A DNA stretch of 5,855 bases from the NCBI GenBank assembly GCA_937968035.1, contig CALBTS010000896.1, forward strand, positions 1-5,855, given 5' to 3'. This document shows, piece after piece, positions 5,706 to 5,855 of the stretch (the first letter of the stretch is position 1; every line of letters starts with the position of its first letter). This DNA comes from an uncultured Methanomethylovorans sp. GTDB taxonomy: Archaea > Halobacteriota > Methanosarcinia > Methanosarcinales > Methanosarcinaceae. The notes beneath the pieces were generated by a model. The model was not told where the DNA came from, did not search any database, and saw only the letters and a program-made list of their open reading frames with translations. The position numbers were made by a program, and so were the translations under genes.

Positions 5706-5809
5706 TGGATGATAAATCACTTTAGTGTCATTTTCGGTCATAAAATTGATAGATCTTCAAAGTAGCAAACACATCACTCGAACTAGACTGGCGACACCTA
5801 GGCATATTC

Positions 5810-5855
5810 AGATCGGAAGAGCGTCGTGTAGGGAAAGAGTGTAGATCTCGGTGGT
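5810..5855 (-). other. Illumina P5/Read-1 adapter, inverted copy (not biological)
   Basis: The last 46 bases, AGATCGGAAGAGCGTCGTG through CTCGGTGGT, are the reverse complement of the adapter at the start of the window plus one further adapter base. The insert ends at 5809. The glycosylase-like gene is complete inside the insert, with about 170 bases upstream. Confidence 0.99.

Noticed and set aside
1..5855. Long inverted repeat at the two ends of the window
   Set aside because: It is the Illumina adapter in both orientations, not an insertion-sequence or transposon terminus.

Overview
The window is bacterial DNA in the form of one finished molecule rather than an arbitrary cut. Both ends carry the same Illumina P5/Read-1 adapter in inverted orientation (1-45 and 5810-5855), so the real insert is 46-5809. 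The same adapter at both ends fits a single-adapter long-fragment or synthetic-long-read library, probably environmental DNA. Shine-Dalgarno sites of the AGGAG/GGAG type and tight gene spacing are bacterial. The species cannot be named. The tRNA remnant has no encoded CCA, which argues against an enteric-type host at this locus.

Left flank (46-695): a complete DinB-family gene (97-618), probably resident chromosome. At 696-740 on the minus strand lies the 3' half of a tRNA gene (anticodon loop, variable loop, T arm, 3' acceptor strand). Similarity stops inside the anticodon stem. This is the scar left when a tyrosine-integrase element enters a tRNA gene. The orientation puts the element to the right of about 741 and the host to the left.

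Island, plus-strand block (975-4011): a WYL-domain transcription factor overlaps by one base (TAATG) a small DEDDh 3'-5' exonuclease. After 82 bp come a possible 77-aa ORF and then a 387-aa protein. That protein corresponds only to the palm-fingers part of a C-family DNA polymerase (DnaE/PolC), without a PHP domain and without the beta-clamp, OB and C-terminal regions. Its GRGS motif is GCGS and its PDIDxD catalytic motif is PDIILE, so polymerase activity is doubtful. A WYL regulator, a detached proofreading-type nuclease and a stripped-down replicase core look like an undescribed, probably defence-related, cassette.

Island, minus-strand block (5637 down to 4021): a 220-aa protein with uracil-DNA-glycosylase-superfamily features (GFNLG and PKCIICEG motifs) behind a strong ribosome binding site; an AT-rich palindrome; a 66-codon frame interrupted by an amber codon; a Fic gene cut off just after its HGFRDGNKR motif; and a coding remnant in another frame. 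The glycosylase is the most plausible working defence gene on this side. By analogy with Brig1, a glycosylase that attacks modified phage bases, it could act on non-self DNA.

Base composition falls along the island, from about half G+C in the WYL gene to about one fifth in parts of the glycosylase gene. This indicates a mosaic of separately acquired modules, with decay around fic. No integrase, transposase or CRISPR array is visible, and the far end of the island is not reached.
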